From: a bacterium
GTDB lineage: Bacteria > Zixibacteria > MSB-5A5 > GN15 > FEB-12
NCBI GenBank assembly: GCA_020444475.1
Contig: JAHLKV010000001.1
Span: 186,001-250,000, forward strand
DNA: 64,000 bases
Direction: 5' to 3'
Shown: piece by piece, positions 28,731-37,515 of the stretch
Layout: every line of letters starts with the position of its first letter
Position numbering within the stretch: the stretch's first letter is position 1
Notes under the pieces: model-generated
Seen by the model: the letters and a program-made list of their open reading frames with translations, nothing else
Database searches by the model: none
Told to the model about the DNA's origin: nothing
Translations under genes and position numbers: made by a program

Positions 28731-29957
28731 GGCCTGCGCCTCGTTTACGTTCTTGGGCAGCCGACTTCCCAGCCATCGGAATCCGAACGCAGCCACGATC
28801 GCAAGCGATGAGATCACCCACCAGGCATGCATCCAGTCGTGCTTGAAGCCGTCGAGGATCGCCCCTCCGTACAGCGGTCCGAGCGACCAGCCCAGTGTCA
28901 CGAAAAATCCGTACACTCCCATGTAGCGCCCGGTACGCCCTTCGGGCGCCAGACGTGAGGTCAGGGTCATGGTCGGCGGCGAGATCAACAGCTCACCGAT
29001 CGTCACGATGAAAATCAGCGCCATGAACCACCAGAAGCCTATCAGCGTGCCCATCAGCGCGTAGCCTATGAAATAGATCACAGCACCCATGGCAAGCAGC
29101 GTGGTGAGCCGGAAGCGGTCGGTCAGGCGCGTTATCGGAATCTGCAGCAGAACCACCATCGCACCGTTCAGCGTGAGTAGATGACCGAGGGACGCTTCGG
29201 TAAGCCCCACCATCTCGACGACGTAGACTGACAGCGGCATGACAAGCTGGGCTACCACCAGGTACAGACAGAGCGTCAGCACCGCATGCCAGGCGAACGA
29301 CGGGTCCTTACGAAGGGCGAGCAAGTCGGCGAACCGGAAGCGGTCGGTCGGGGCAACCACGGGGGGCACCTTCAGAAAGAACAGGAAGACCAGTCCGCCG
29401 ATCAGAGTTGCGGCGGCCGAGAAGTAGAACAGCTCGGAGTATGACGACGCCGCGAGGTAGCCGCCGATCGCCGGACCGATCGCCCACCCGGCATTGCCCG
29501 CCGAGCGGCTGATCGCAAACCCATCGAGCCGCTTGGCGTGTGGCACGATATCGGACACCATCGCCATGATCGCCGTGATGAAGATCGAGCCGGCGATGAA
29601 GTTGAACAGCAGAATCACCGCAATCGGCCAGAAGCCCCACTCATAGCGGACGGCCAGGGCGAGCGCCACGAAAGTCGCCACCCGCAGCCAGGGCAGGTGA
29701 ATCAAGAGCGGCCGTCGTCCGACCCGATCGGAGATCTCGCCGCCGGCCGCCTGGAACACTGCGCGCACGATCGCCATGACGGCAAAAAACATCCCGATCT
29801 CGGTGGTCGACATGCCGAGGCGGGCGTGGAAATAGATCGAGATAAACGGGATCGAGGACGCGAAGCCGAGCGAGGCGATCAGCCAGCCGAGCGACAATAT
29901 CCACAGCCCCCGGTCGAACTGATTGATGTACCCGCGCAGCCTGCCCAGTCGTGACAT
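28713..29957 (-). CDS. Major facilitator superfamily transporter
   Basis: This 414-residue protein has about twelve hydrophobic segments and the MFS signature between helices 2 and 3 (GEISDRVGRRPLLI). A related motif follows helix 8 (TRLTDRFRLTTLLAMG). It resembles drug or multidrug-efflux MFS proteins by overall layout, but no substrate can be assigned. The 3' end overlaps the convergent surface-protein gene by 18 nt. The gene is about 50 nt downstream of the glycosyltransferase-like gene on the same strand, so the two could be cotranscribed. Confidence 0.88.
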   Translation of the reverse strand: MSRLGRLRGYINQFDRGLWILSLGWLIASLGFASSIPFISIYFHARLGMSTTEIGMFFAVMAIVRAVFQAAGGEISDRVGRRPLLIHLPWLRVATFVALALAVRYEWGFWPIAVILLFNFIAGSIFITAIMAMVSDIVPHAKRLDGFAISRSAGNAGWAIGPAIGGYLAASSYSELFYFSAAATLIGGLVFLFFLKVPPVVAPTDRFRFADLLALRKDPSFAWHAVLTLCLYLVVAQLVMPLSVYVVEMVGLTEASLGHLLTLNGAMVVLLQIPITRLTDRFRLTTLLAMGAVIYFIGYALMGTLIGFWWFMALIFIVTIGELLISPPTMTLTSRLAPEGRTGRYMGVYGFFVTLGWSLGPLYGGAILDGFKHDWMHAWWVISSLAIVAAFGFRWLGSRLPKNVNEAQASLDNN

Positions 29958-30006
29958 AGTTCCGGACTATAGACAACGAGTGGCGCAGCCGCCACTACTT
30001 TTTATG

Positions 30007-31224
30007 TCACTCCCCGATCTCGTGGCCTCCAAACTCCAGATAAAGCCACTCGGCGATCTTGTCGAAGCCATCGATACCGTACCCTCCCCACCCCCGCTCG
30101 GCCATCTGCCTGAGGTGTCCGGTCTCGCGAAGGCCGAGTACGTACGAGCCAAACTGGTCAGCGGCCGACTCGCTTCCGACCACCAAACCGACTCCCAGGC
30201 CGACCAGCAGGTCGCGGTTGAGCGGCGCAAACGGCCCGATACACGGCTCGACCATGAACAGCGGCAGCCCCAGCCCCACCGCCCAGTTGGAGCGTTCGTG
30301 AGAGGGGCCGACGAAATAGTCGAGCGACGGAAAGAGCCGGGCGCTGAGCGCGTTTTCTTCGCGCCGGCTGTCAAACTCCACAATCACCGCCGCCGGCAGC
30401 TCCTGGTGCAGGATATTGGTCCGATCGATCACCGCGAACTCCCGTCGCGAGAGATGCATGGCGTGCATGGCCGCCCGGGCCAGCTTGCCGCCCTGCCGGG
30501 CGAACACGATCACCCGATGGTTGTTGCGCAGCGCCGAGAGAGCCGTATCGACCAGGGTATCGATATGCGGCGACGGTTCGGCCCCGGACGAGAAAAACGC
30601 GCCGGTGAGCGGGCGGTCGGACGCCAGTCGTTCCGTACGCGCCGCAAACGAGTCCGAGGCCTGTCGGACGATGGCCGGTTCGACACACAGGCCGGTGACC
30701 ACGACCGACGATCGATCATAGCCGGCCGCCAGAAACCGCAGAGCGACATCTTCGGTCGGCGCCAGGACTTTCGAGGCGCCCCGGACCAGCGACTCGCCGG
30801 GGGCGACCAGCTCACCGTGCTGGTAGATCAGGTTCGGCCGCCCGGCCAGCATACCGACCAGACTGGGGTGGGCGATGATCAGGGGTTGGTCGCTGTCGGC
30901 GAAGGTGCGTCGAATGTCGCGCGCCAGGATCGAGCTGAGCAGACCCTGCTTGTTGTAGTCGCCGTTGCGCCGGAGGCGATCGTAGATCACGCCGATCAGG
31001 CCGCCCGACGATCCTTTACGATACAGCCATCGGGCGGTCCGCCAGGCGGTGCGGGACAAACCGCGCGAGATATCAAAAACATCGCGCTCCTGTCGCACGA
31101 GGGCGATTCGCCCGCGGCGGATCAACGCTTCGGCGATACCATCGAGATAAAACGGATGTCCCCGTCCGATGTTGGTGTAGAGCAGGTCGATCCGGGGCTG
31201 CGCAACAGGTTGTGGGTCTTGCAT
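30007..31224 (-). CDS. GT-B-like glycosyltransferase family protein
   Basis: About 405 residues from ATG 31224. The N-terminus (PRIDLLYTNIGRGHPFYLDG) has the glycine/histidine loop of GT-B enzymes such as MurG and DgdA/UgtP-like diacylglycerol glucosyltransferases. The second half holds the donor-site style GAFFSSGAEPSPH, and DYFVGPSHERSNWAVGLGLPLFMVEP in the position of the usual GG..T..E motif. Donor and acceptor are unknown. The 44-residue upstream extension to 31368 is proline-rich and not family-like. TATGTT lies exactly 7 nt before ATG 31224, which could give a leaderless mRNA. Confidence 0.65.
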   Translation of the reverse strand: MQDPQPVAQPRIDLLYTNIGRGHPFYLDGIAEALIRRGRIALVRQERDVFDISRGLSRTAWRTARWLYRKGSSGGLIGVIYDRLRRNGDYNKQGLLSSILARDIRRTFADSDQPLIIAHPSLVGMLAGRPNLIYQHGELVAPGESLVRGASKVLAPTEDVALRFLAAGYDRSSVVVTGLCVEPAIVRQASDSFAARTERLASDRPLTGAFFSSGAEPSPHIDTLVDTALSALRNNHRVIVFARQGGKLARAAMHAMHLSRREFAVIDRTNILHQELPAAVIVEFDSRREENALSARLFPSLDYFVGPSHERSNWAVGLGLPLFMVEPCIGPFAPLNRDLLVGLGVGLVVGSESAADQFGSYVLGLRETGHLRQMAERGWGGYGIDGFDKIAEWLYLEFGGHEIGE

Positions 31225-31648
31225 ATAGTGGAACATAGGGGCCGGGGCGGGCGGTGTCAATGGAGCCGATGGTGTCACCGTCCGCCGCCCCCAAACTTCG
31301 TCGTACAAGCGTGCGTCCGTGTGCGTTACAGCGAAATGGCTTTGTTTTGTCATTTTTAGGGGTCCCAAAACCTTTCCGTTTCCCGAACGACGGTGTGTCA
31401 GCGCTGACGATCTATTGAAATGCGATTTGACGTTGTGGGCATGCTACGCTCCTCTCTTTACAAAGGGCGCTGCTTTCGGGATCGCCGTTGATTTGGAGGA
31501 GAAATTGTGTGGGCGGTCGTCCGTAGTCGACATGCTTAGAGCGATGGAGACGAGCGGATTCGCGCTGATCGATTAGGGTGTCAGGAACTCATAGCAGCTG
31601 TGGGCGACCAGTCCGATAGCTCACGATGAGGGCGACCCTCTCCGTCTT
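31225..31648. other. Non-coding stretch before the tandem repeats
   Basis: Only very short open frames occur here. An 85-codon frame at 31319-31576 has no recognisable domain, no good ribosome-binding site and an atypical composition, so I do not call it. It could be the remnant of a decayed gene. Confidence 0.45.
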
Positions 31649-31800
31649 GGGTGGCCCACCATTTATGGTGGATAAATCGATAACCGTGCCCACCGCAAGC
31701 GGTGGGGTACCCCCGCACCCGCACCTGTACCCGCACCTGTACCCGTTTTACAGTCGCATGGTGCACGGGGACGTACACAACGCAGATCACGGCAATTCCT
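31649..31800. repeat. 152-bp tandem repeat, copy 1
   Basis: The unit begins GGGTGGCCCACC. It contains the perfect hairpin CCACCAT-TT-ATGGTGG, a second hairpin CCCACCGC-AA-GCGGTGGG, the palindrome GGGGTACCCC, and a short C-rich hexamer run (CACCCG / CACCTGTACC). A CGCATGGTGCACGGGGACGTACAC block and ATTCCT end it. Copy 2 follows without a gap. No open frame of note. Confidence 0.9.
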
Positions 31801-31952
31801 GGGTGGCCCACCATTTATGGTGGGTAACTCGATAACCGTGCCCACCGCAAGCGGTGGGGTACCCCCGCACCCGCACCCGCACCCACACCCGTACCCGTCG
31901 TACGGTCGCATGATGCACGGGGACGTACACCACGCACATTACGGTAATTCCT
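31801..31952. repeat. 152-bp tandem repeat, copy 2
   Basis: Same length and order as copy 1, including both hairpins and the GTACCCC palindrome. The main differences lie in the hexamer run (here CACCCGCACCCGCACCCACACCC). A partial third unit (GGGTGGGCCAC) starts at 31953. Confidence 0.9.
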
Positions 31953-32078
31953 GGGTGGGCCACAAACGAGCCCAGGCACTAGCGAAAAGTCCTTGAATAA
32001 TCGTCTCTTGGGAAAGTAGATTGGGCAAACCGCGGCCGGGGCGAATCGCCATATCGCCGCAGCGACCGAAAAAGCAGC

Positions 32079-32516
32079 ATGGAATACTATCAGAGAACTC
32101 AGTACGGTTTTGCACTCCTCACCCCCACCCTGCTGGTGGCGGTCCCGTTTATCGTGATCGGTCTGCTTGCCGAGCAGCCCGGATTTGTCGGATTTGGCGT
32201 CTTTTTCCTGTTCCTTTGCAGCCTGTTCTATCGCCTGGTCGTGACGGTGCGGGAAGATGTTGTGGAGATCAAGTTTGGGGTCGGGTTGATCAAGAAAAGG
32301 ATCAAGCTGGCCGAGGTGGTGGCGGTACGGCCGGTGCGCAATCGCTGGTGGTACGGCTGGGGGATCCGCTATTTTCCCGGCGGCTATCTGTACAATATCT
32401 GGGGGCTCGATGCGGTGGAGCTTCAGATGAAATCCAACCCGCGCTACCGGATCGGCACCTCGGACCCGGTCGGGCTGACCGGCGCGGTGCAGGCGCGGAT
32501 AGCCGACCGCTACTAG
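32079..32516 (+). CDS. Small membrane protein with PH-like C-terminal domain
   Basis: This 145-residue protein has two N-terminal membrane helices (FALLTPTLLVAVPFIVIGLL and VGFGVFFLFLCSLFYRLVV). A soluble beta-rich segment follows (VVEIKFGVGLIKKRIKLAEVV, WWYGWGIRYFPGGYLYNIWG) that resembles the bacterial PH / YdbT-like fold. No function is known. It is alone between the repeat region and the convergent cheW gene. A weak promoter-like pair (TTGAAT at 31993, TAGATT at 32017) lies upstream. Confidence 0.7.
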   Translation: MEYYQRTQYGFALLTPTLLVAVPFIVIGLLAEQPGFVGFGVFFLFLCSLFYRLVVTVREDVVEIKFGVGLIKKRIKLAEVVAVRPVRNRWWYGWGIRYFPGGYLYNIWGLDAVELQMKSNPRYRIGTSDPVGLTGAVQARIADRY

Positions 32517-32524
32517 CGGGTAGC

Positions 32525-32548
32525 AAAAAGGCCGGTCGAGGACCGGCC
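32525..32548 (-). terminator. Terminator of cheW
   Basis: On the minus strand an 8-bp stem (GGCCGGTC / GACCGGCC, 3-nt loop) is followed by TTTTT. It lies 42 nt past the cheW stop. Confidence 0.85.
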
Positions 32549-32590
32549 CAGTTGCGTAACAGCGTTTCGACGCTCACCAAAACGCATATC

Positions 32591-33082
32591 TTATACCAGC
32601 GAAGCAACCTCGCCGACATCGATAACTTTCGACAGATCGAGGAAAATCAAGAGGCGGTCTTCGAGCTTGGCGACGCCCTTGATGTATTCCGAGTTGATCC
32701 CGGTGACCAGTTCCGGCGGCGGCTCGATCGTGTCGCTCGGCAGGCGCAGGACCTCGGAGACGGCATCGACGATCATACCCATGATATTGCCGCCGATATC
32801 GACGACCACGATCCGGGTGTTTTTATCGTGTGCCTTGATTTCGAGACTGAACCGTTTCCGAAGGTCGATGATCGGGATGACTTTGCCGCGAAGGTTGATA
32901 ACGCCTTCGACGTAGTGCGGCGCCTGCGGCACTTTGGTGATTTCAACCATGCGGTTGATTTCCTGAACCTTCAGAATGTCGACCCCGAACTCTTCGGAGC
33001 CGATATTAAACGACACCAACTGCAGCAGTTCGGTCGATCCATCGCTGCTCATTTCGCCCTTCTTGAGAACTTCCGTATTCAT
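32591..33082 (-). CDS. cheW: CheW-like chemotaxis coupling protein
   Basis: This 163-residue protein is a single CheW domain: LLQLVSFNIGSEEFGVDI, VQEINRMVEITKVPQAPHYV, GVINLRGKVIPIIDLRKRF, RIVVVDIGGNIMGMIVDAVSEV. CheW links chemoreceptors to the CheA kinase in the cytosolic signalling array. ATG 33082 has AGGTGG about 8 nt upstream; an in-frame GTG at 33094 is possible. The gene stands alone, with no other chemotaxis genes in the window. Confidence 0.93.
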   Translation of the reverse strand: MNTEVLKKGEMSSDGSTELLQLVSFNIGSEEFGVDILKVQEINRMVEITKVPQAPHYVEGVINLRGKVIPIIDLRKRFSLEIKAHDKNTRIVVVDIGGNIMGMIVDAVSEVLRLPSDTIEPPPELVTGINSEYIKGVAKLEDRLLIFLDLSKVIDVGEVASLV

Positions 33083-33322
33083 TTTTTCAACCACCTCTCC
33101 GCGTGATAGTTACTTTGCTTGCTTCGCCATACACCAAATCGGCTGTGCCCCGGTCTCATCAAACGCTCCCCTGACCAGGGCGAGAGAAGGGCGCGCCTCG
33201 GACATGAATACGCCGGGACACGCTTTTCCCTGTATCTTCTCTATCTATCGGCCTTTGCGGCGGACTCTTTAGAGTCGAAGAGCCGTGCTGGAGGTGTTGT
33301 CGGGCAACGAGTTAGCAGGCGA
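33083..33322. other. Intergenic spacer upstream of cheW
   Basis: This 240-nt stretch contains a small hairpin (GACTC-TTTA-GAGTC near 33266) and no supported gene. Confidence 0.5.
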
Positions 33323-34084
33323 CTAGGACGGCGATTCGGCGATGAGCTCGGCGAGTCGTCGGGCGGTGGTCGGTGAGTGGCCGGTGTAGTGGTTGTTGAC
33401 GTAGATGAAGATATCGGTCCCCTGCTGGGCCGCTCCCGTGATCACCTCGCGCCAGTACCGCAGGTCCTCTTCGCGCTCATCGCGCACCCAGCTGTAGTCG
33501 GACTCAATCTTCTTGTGATCGCCCAGCAGGCGGACGTACTGAAACGGTCCGGTCTGGACTTTGAGGCGGGGCATCCAGGGATGATCGATCAGGCAGAGCG
33601 GTATACTTCGCCCCTTGAGCAGATTGTATAGGTCGTCGGTGAGCCAATTCTTATTGCGAAGTTCGACGCTGACCGAAAGCCCTTCGGGAACGACCGCAAT
33701 CAGTTTCTCGAGCAGTCCGAACTGCTCCGGCTTGAAGCTATAGGCGAACTGCAGCAGAAGCGGTCCCAGCTTGTCTCCCAGCCCGCGCATGACTTCGATG
33801 AAGCGGCCGGCATCGTCGATTCGCTGCGCCTCTTCTCCCTCGTGCGTGACGGTCCGGGGGAACTTGGCGGCGAAGACGAACTTGTCGGGGGTGGTATCGG
33901 CCCACTTGCGGACGGTGCTTTCGGAGGGAATGCGATAGAAAGTGGAGTCGATTTCGACGGTGTCGAACTGGGATGAGTAGAAACGCAGGAAATCCCGGTC
34001 GGGGCAGAAACCGGGATAGAAGTTCCCCAGCCAGTCTTTGTAGGCGAAGCCGGAGGTGCCGATTCTGATGCGTTGACTTTCCAC
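33323..34084 (-). CDS. DUF72 (YecE-like) family protein
   Basis: This ~253-residue protein starts at GTG 34084 (SQRIRIGTSGFAYKDWLGNF), the usual N-terminus of DUF72. It adopts a TIM-barrel-like fold. Family blocks are visible: FDTVEIDSTFYRIPSE, FAAKFPRTVTH, GPLLLQFAYSF, SVELRNKNW, YVRLLGDH, and IFIYVNNHYTGHSPTTARRL. The biochemical role of the family is unknown. The same frame stays open upstream to 35224, but that part is only the antisense of the M29 gene. Confidence 0.85.
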   Translation of the reverse strand: MESQRIRIGTSGFAYKDWLGNFYPGFCPDRDFLRFYSSQFDTVEIDSTFYRIPSESTVRKWADTTPDKFVFAAKFPRTVTHEGEEAQRIDDAGRFIEVMRGLGDKLGPLLLQFAYSFKPEQFGLLEKLIAVVPEGLSVSVELRNKNWLTDDLYNLLKGRSIPLCLIDHPWMPRLKVQTGPFQYVRLLGDHKKIESDYSWVRDEREEDLRYWREVITGAAQQGTDIFIYVNNHYTGHSPTTARRLAELIAESPS

Positions 34085-34234
34085 GCCTGTTCTAACACCG
34101 GGTGAGAGCGGTTTGTTCGGCCCCTTCCGGCCACCGATGGGCGGTGCCGATTCGATTCGGGTTCGGTTGCCAAGGAGGGCGGTTTCGTGTATCTTGGACC
34201 CACTGAACGATACACCGATTGATATGGAGTCATC

Positions 34235-35374
34235 ATGAAGGATAAGAGAAACGAGGTTCTCGCCCGCCAGTTGCTGGACTATTCGGTTGGACTGAAGAAG
34301 GGCGAGGTGCTGTATTTGGAGATCAAGGGCAAAGAAACGCTCGAACTGGGCAAACAGATCATCCGATTGGCCAGCGAGCGTGGCGCGACGACATTCTGGT
34401 ACTATAACGACGAATCGCTGCTTCGCCAGTTCACGCGCAGCGCGACCGATGATCAGTTCAAGTCGCTGGCTTCGCTGCACCTTCCGCTGATGCAGCGGGC
34501 GGACGCCTATATCGGCCTTCGCGGCTCGGACAATCCGTTCGACATGGCCGATATCGACCAGTCCCAGATCGACAAGCAGAACTCGCTGTTCTACAAGCCG
34601 GTGCATCTCGAAGAGCGCGTCAAGCGCACCCGCTGGGTGGTCCTTCGCTTCCCCAACAACGCCATGGCGCAACTGGCGGAGACCTCGCAGGAGGCGTTCG
34701 AGGATTTCTATTACGACGTCTGCTGCGCCGATTATGCGAAGATGTCGAAAGCGCAGGATCGGTTGTTTGCGCTGATGGATGCCACCGACAAGGTAGAGAT
34801 CAAGGCGCCGGGGACGGATCTGTCGTTCTCGATCAAGGGGATCTCGTGTGTCAAGTGTGACGGCAAGCGGAATATCCCGGACGGTGAGGTCTACACCGCG
34901 CCGGTACGCGACTCGATCAACGGAACGATTACGTACAACTGCCCGTCGCTGTATCAGGGGACACTCTACAACAACATTTCGTTTACGTTCGAGAACGGCA
35001 AAATCGTCAAGGCGACCTGCAGCGGCGATGACAGCAAGTTGAACAAGATCCTCGACACCGACGACGGCGCCCGATATGTGGGCGAATTTGCGATCGGTGT
35101 CAATCCGTTTATTCTGCATCCCATGCGGGACACGCTGTTCGATGAGAAGATCGCCGGTTCGTTCCATTTCACGCCGGGGCAGTGCTATGATGAGGCGCCG
35201 AATGGAAACCAGTCGTCGATTCACTGGGATCTGGTACTGATCCAGCGTCCGGACTACGGCGGCGGTGAGATCTGGTTCGACGGCACGTTGATTCGCAAGG
35301 ACGGGGTGTTCACCGACGCCCAGCTCGAGAAGGACTTCTCGAAAGAGAACCTTCGTCGGGCGGATATGGAATAA
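34235..35374 (+). CDS. M29 family aminopeptidase (AmpS/thermophilic aminopeptidase type)
   Basis: This 379-residue cytosolic metallopeptidase removes N-terminal residues from peptides, using two metal ions. The likely metal ligands are conserved in order: Glu218 (PDGEVYTAP), Glu284 (VGEFAIGVN), His311 (GSFHFTPGQ), His330 and Asp332 (SSIHWDLV). Tyr318 lies in the catalytic position. GGAG precedes the ATG and TATCTT at 34189-34194 may be its -10 element. The length is slightly below the ~410 typical of the family. The ferritin-like gene follows after 41 nt and may be cotranscribed. Confidence 0.9.
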   Translation: MKDKRNEVLARQLLDYSVGLKKGEVLYLEIKGKETLELGKQIIRLASERGATTFWYYNDESLLRQFTRSATDDQFKSLASLHLPLMQRADAYIGLRGSDNPFDMADIDQSQIDKQNSLFYKPVHLEERVKRTRWVVLRFPNNAMAQLAETSQEAFEDFYYDVCCADYAKMSKAQDRLFALMDATDKVEIKAPGTDLSFSIKGISCVKCDGKRNIPDGEVYTAPVRDSINGTITYNCPSLYQGTLYNNISFTFENGKIVKATCSGDDSKLNKILDTDDGARYVGEFAIGVNPFILHPMRDTLFDEKIAGSFHFTPGQCYDEAPNGNQSSIHWDLVLIQRPDYGGGEIWFDGTLIRKDGVFTDAQLEKDFSKENLRRADME

Positions 35375-35415
35375 GAGAGTGTAGCAGACGAACGTGATTC
35401 TGAGGATAGATAGTT

Positions 35416-35943
35416 ATGGACAATATCTTTGAATTTGCAATGCAGATGGAGCTGGACGGCCGGGAGTTTTATCTCAAGGGGGCCGAACAGACCACCAACG
35501 CCGGCTTGAAGAAAATATTCAAGCAGCTCGCCGACGAAGAACACCGTCACTACCACGTGTTCAAGCGGCTGGCCGAGGGTGAAGTCACCGATGTCGCTGA
35601 AGAGACGAAGACGTCGAAAGCCGGCCTGACGCTGACCAAGTCGCTGTTCCGTGAAATGGCGGAGCAGGGCAAGACGACTCTTCCGGGCGACGCCGAGCGC
35701 GAGGTGTGGAACGAAGCGCGGGTGATCGAGGAGAAGTCGGTGCAGATGTACGCCGAGGAAGCCGGGCGTCAGAGCGATGCGAAGCGCAAGGCGCTGTTGA
35801 ACCAGCTGGCGGACGAAGAGCGGACGCATGTGCATTTGATAGACAACATTCTGGCGTTTCTGTCTGATCCTTCGGGGTTCCAGGAGAGCCAGAATTATCG
35901 GAATTTCATGTCCTGGGAGGGGCATGATAAGGGTGGATGGTGA
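35416..35943 (+). CDS. Ferritin-like/rubrerythrin-type diiron protein A
   Basis: This 175-residue four-helix protein carries the Glu and ExxH pattern of rubrerythrin-like domains: FAMQMELDGREFYLKGAEQ, LADEEHRHYHVF, RVIEEKSVQMYAEEAG and LADEERTHVHLIDNI. It lacks the C-terminal rubredoxin module. Such proteins typically bind a diiron centre and act in peroxide defence or iron handling; that role is inferred. It is related to, and probably functionally similar to, the protein at 39799-40323. Confidence 0.85.
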   Translation: MDNIFEFAMQMELDGREFYLKGAEQTTNAGLKKIFKQLADEEHRHYHVFKRLAEGEVTDVAEETKTSKAGLTLTKSLFREMAEQGKTTLPGDAEREVWNEARVIEEKSVQMYAEEAGRQSDAKRKALLNQLADEERTHVHLIDNILAFLSDPSGFQESQNYRNFMSWEGHDKGGW

Positions 35944-36005
35944 GAACTCTAAGCTTGTAGTGCGCGACCAGGTTTATAGTATCTTATGATCGTGGGAGGA
36001 TGAGT

Positions 36006-36614
36006 ATGGGTGTATCGCGATCGATTGTCGTGGTGGCGGTGATCTCTGGTCTGGTGCTTGGGTGTTCTTCGGGAGCATTGATTCACACTGCCTCGCGAGT
36101 GGATGAAGCGTACACGTTTACAAAGTCGGAGCCGATCATCGTGGCACTTCCCGATCGCCCGACTGAAGATGATGAGTTGTTCGTTGACAACATTGAAGTA
36201 GGTTTTTCGGACGCCGGGTTCACACTGGTTGACGACGTGGCGGAGGCATCCCGCATTCTCACGTTTCGCTTCTCGAAAGAGGGAACAGCGAACGCCTGGC
36301 ATGAGAAGACCGTCCACACGGGTTCGATTCGGACCTCATGGGGCGACATCGAGCGCTACCAGCCGCAGAAGGTCACCTGGACGGACAGCGGGCTTACCCT
36401 GATCTATGCGCAGATGATTGACATCACCGACCGTCAGCGATCAGAGATGCCCGTGATCTGGGAGGCATGGATCAGCGTAAAGCGCGATGAATACGAGAAG
36501 CAACCGGCGCTGGCGATGAAGTTCCTGACCGATCTCTATGGCAAGAACGAAGTCAGGGATCTGAAGTTCAAGCCGCCGTTCCAGAGCAAGGACAAGAAGA
36601 AAAAGCAGAACTGA
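36006..36614 (+). CDS. Putative lipoprotein
   Basis: This ~202-residue protein has a hydrophobic leader ending in a lipobox (VISGLVLGC), so the cysteine is probably lipidated and the protein membrane-anchored. The mature part (FVDNIEVGFSDAGFTLVDDVAEASRILTF) resembles DUF4136-style small envelope lipoproteins, but no confident family is seen. The C-terminus is very lysine-rich (QSKDKKKKQN). Start 36006 is favoured by GGGAGGA at 35994-36000; an ATG at 36000 overlaps that site. Confidence 0.7.
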   Translation: MGVSRSIVVVAVISGLVLGCSSGALIHTASRVDEAYTFTKSEPIIVALPDRPTEDDELFVDNIEVGFSDAGFTLVDDVAEASRILTFRFSKEGTANAWHEKTVHTGSIRTSWGDIERYQPQKVTWTDSGLTLIYAQMIDITDRQRSEMPVIWEAWISVKRDEYEKQPALAMKFLTDLYGKNEVRDLKFKPPFQSKDKKKKQN

Positions 36615-36621
36615 TACAGGG

Positions 36622-37500
36622 CTAGGTCTCCGAGAGGACCACGCCCGACATGACGATGAGGCCGCCGACCACGAAGGCGGCCCCTATTGCTTCGCCCAGA
36701 AAGAAATACGCCGTGATCGAGGCTGCGATCGGCTGAATGTTCTGGAAGACCGCCGCGCGGGACGCATCCATATACTTCAACAGCCAGTACCAGATCAGGT
36801 AGACAATCACCGACAGCCCGACCGCCAGATAGCCGACCGACAGCCATGCGGCGTAGGTGACGCCGCTGTAGTCGAATGAAATAGCCCGGTAGAGACCAAA
36901 AGGAAAGTATAACAAGGCGCCGCTGGAGAGGGCGTAGCCAGTGATACGGAGAGCGCCGTACTTGCGGACGAGGTCTTTGCCGAGAATCGAGTAGTAGGCC
37001 CAGGCCAGAACAGCGATGACGATGATGATATCGCCGAGCAGATACTCCTTCCCCGCCGTTTGCAGTCCGCTCCACATGATGACTATCACACCCGCGAGGC
37101 CGAGCAAAATCCCGGTCAGGCGACGCGCTGTTGTCTTCTCTTTCAGGTGAATACGGGCCAGCAAGAATATCCAGAGCGGTGTGGTGGCGAACAGGAAGGC
37201 GCCGTGGCCGGCGGCGGTCATCGCCTGCCCCACCAGGAACAGCGTCTGGTTGAGCGGGATGATCAGGATGCCGAGCAGGACAATGCGCGGGTAGTCTTTG
37301 CGCTCGATCGTAAGGGCGTATGAGCGGGACCGGACAATTGCCAAAAGGACAATCGAGGCGATCGTAAATCGAAAGAACGCAAACGTAAACGCCTCCATCT
37401 CGGCGAGTCCGACCTTGGCGACCGGATAGACAAGCGAGGCGATCAACTGCTGGATCAGAATCGCCGAAAGCAGATGCGGGCGAGTGGGTGTCTGGCTGAT
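36622..37500 (-). CDS. EamA/DMT-family transporter (non-canonical start)
   Basis: About ten membrane helices in two EamA repeats (PVAKVGLAEMEAFTFAFFRFTIAS; second repeat GSGALLY.., IAASITAYFFLGEAIGAAFVVGGLIVM). These inner-membrane proteins export or import metabolites; the substrate is unknown. No ATG, GTG or TTG exists between the upstream in-frame stop (37516-37518) and a TTG at 37446 that would cut off half of helix 1. ATC at 37500, 5 nt after GGAAGGG, would restore the normal start (RPHLLSAILIQQ..) and give ~292 residues, the family's normal size. It follows the SDR gene directly and is probably translationally coupled. Confidence 0.82.
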   Translation of the reverse strand: MSQTPTRPHLLSAILIQQLIASLVYPVAKVGLAEMEAFTFAFFRFTIASIVLLAIVRSRSYALTIERKDYPRIVLLGILIIPLNQTLFLVGQAMTAAGHGAFLFATTPLWIFLLARIHLKEKTTARRLTGILLGLAGVIVIMWSGLQTAGKEYLLGDIIIVIAVLAWAYYSILGKDLVRKYGALRITGYALSSGALLYFPFGLYRAISFDYSGVTYAAWLSVGYLAVGLSVIVYLIWYWLLKYMDASRAAVFQNIQPIAASITAYFFLGEAIGAAFVVGGLIVMSGVVLSET

Positions 37501-37515
37501 AGTGCCCTTCCCGTT

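Noticed and set aside
31319-31576. 85-codon gene before the repeats
   Set aside because: No ribosome-binding site, domain or typical composition; at best a gene remnant.
31649-31952. CRISPR array
   Set aside because: Two 152-bp units abut directly. There are no short repeats separated by unique spacers and no cas genes nearby.
33323-35224. Single 633-residue protein on the minus strand
   Set aside because: Only the last ~253 codons match DUF72. The rest is antisense to the well-supported M29 aminopeptidase.
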